Shown here: positions 5,113 through 5,236 of the stretch, in pieces
Layout: each line of letters begins with the position of its first letter
Position numbering within the stretch: the first letter of the stretch is position 1
DNA from: an uncultured Acidobacteriota bacterium
GTDB lineage: Bacteria; Acidobacteriota; JAAYUB01
DNA length: 5,236 nt
Reading direction: 5' to 3'
Assembly (NCBI GenBank): GCA_937925645.1
Contig: CALAMB010000394.1
Span: 1-5,236 of the forward strand
Position numbers and translations under genes: made by a program
Notes under the pieces: model-generated
Told to the model about the DNA's origin: nothing
What the model saw: the letters and a program-made list of their open reading frames with translations, nothing else
Database searches by the model: none

Positions 5113-5182
5113 CATTTGTCATCTGTCATTTGACAGCTGTCATTTGTCATTGGTCATTGATCATTTTTCATTTGTCATTGCA
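5113..5182. repeat. Heptanucleotide array, CATTTGT, ten units
   Basis: Ten units in unbroken 7-base phase over 70 bases: CATTTGT, CATCTGT, CATTTGA, CAGCTGT, CATTTGT, CATTGGT, CATTGAT, CATTTTT, CATTTGT, CATTGCA. Three units are exact, the rest differ at one to three positions, and every unit begins with CA. No reading frame of interest crosses it. Confidence 0.9.
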
Positions 5183-5191
5183 ACCCTCTGG

Positions 5192-5212
5192 CGACCCGCA
5201 GCACGCGGGTCG
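5192..5212. repeat. Perfect hairpin at the right edge, possible start of another dispersed repeat
   Basis: CGACCCGC (5192-5199) pairs perfectly with GCGGGTCG (5205-5212) around the loop AGCAC. Downstream, TAGCCCCGGGTGAAAC (5221-5236) is cut by the window end; its CCCCGGGT suggests a second hairpin that would need a CCCGGGG-like arm beyond the edge. From memory, GTAGCCCCGGGTGAAAC-type sequence resembles a dispersed repeat of some environmental bacteria, unverified here. No T-tract follows, so it is not a classical terminator. Confidence 0.5.
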
Positions 5213-5236
5213 AACATGGGTAGCCCCGGGTGAAAC

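Noticed and set aside
4903..5115. Minus-strand 70-codon frame in block 3
   Set aside because: It consists of translated repeat modules B, C and E, with no sign of coding sequence.
4327..5182. CRISPR array
   Set aside because: The repeats are only 6-9 bases, directly tandem and without unique spacers, and no cas gene is present.

Overview
This window is a GC-rich stretch of bacterial chromosome. It carries four protein genes and unusually elaborate non-coding DNA between and after them. At least three genes encode exported or membrane proteins, with signal peptides typical of a Gram-negative-type or other diderm envelope. SYLF, CPBP and DUF885 proteins, high-GC codons and intergenic arrays of short repeats together suggest an environmental lineage such as Acidobacteriota. 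This is an impression; nothing in the window (no rRNA, no lineage-specific gene) settles it.

Layout. (1) 1-492, minus: a SYLF/Ysc84-type lipid-binding protein with a signal peptide; its C-terminus lies beyond the left edge. (2) 493-704: divergent intergenic region with a recognisable promoter firing rightwards. (3) 705-1460, plus: a CPBP-family (CAAX protease/bacteriocin-processing) membrane metalloprotease with all three catalytic motifs. (4) 1461-1763: repeat block 1. (5) 1793-1801: an extended -10 promoter element. (6) 1845-2390, plus: a small secreted protein of unknown function. (7) 2391-2500: a short gap with a weak hairpin and a degenerate run of the same heptamer found in the repeat blocks, reaching into the ribosome binding site. 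(8) 2501-4312, plus: a secreted DUF885-family putative metallopeptidase. (9) 4313-5236: over 900 bases without a credible gene, made of repeat block 2, a roughly 300-bp GC-rich palindromic element (possible MITE or REPIN-like unit), an AT-rich spacer, repeat block 3 with a ten-unit heptamer array, and a hairpin at the right edge that may start another dispersed repeat.

The genes do not form an obvious pathway. The 1845 and 2501 genes may share a transcript (110-bp gap, same strand, no obvious second promoter), and all four products are expected at or outside the cytoplasmic membrane. The most distinctive feature is the intergenic DNA. Several different 7-base units (CGAGGCT, ACATCGG, AGGGTTG, CATTTGT) plus 6- and 8-base units are arranged in tandem, kept in phase, and strung together in a recurring module order. 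Blocks 2 and 3 share the order TCGTAA-CGAGGCT-ACATCGG-TTCACCAC and a 19-bp identical segment, and flank the palindromic element.
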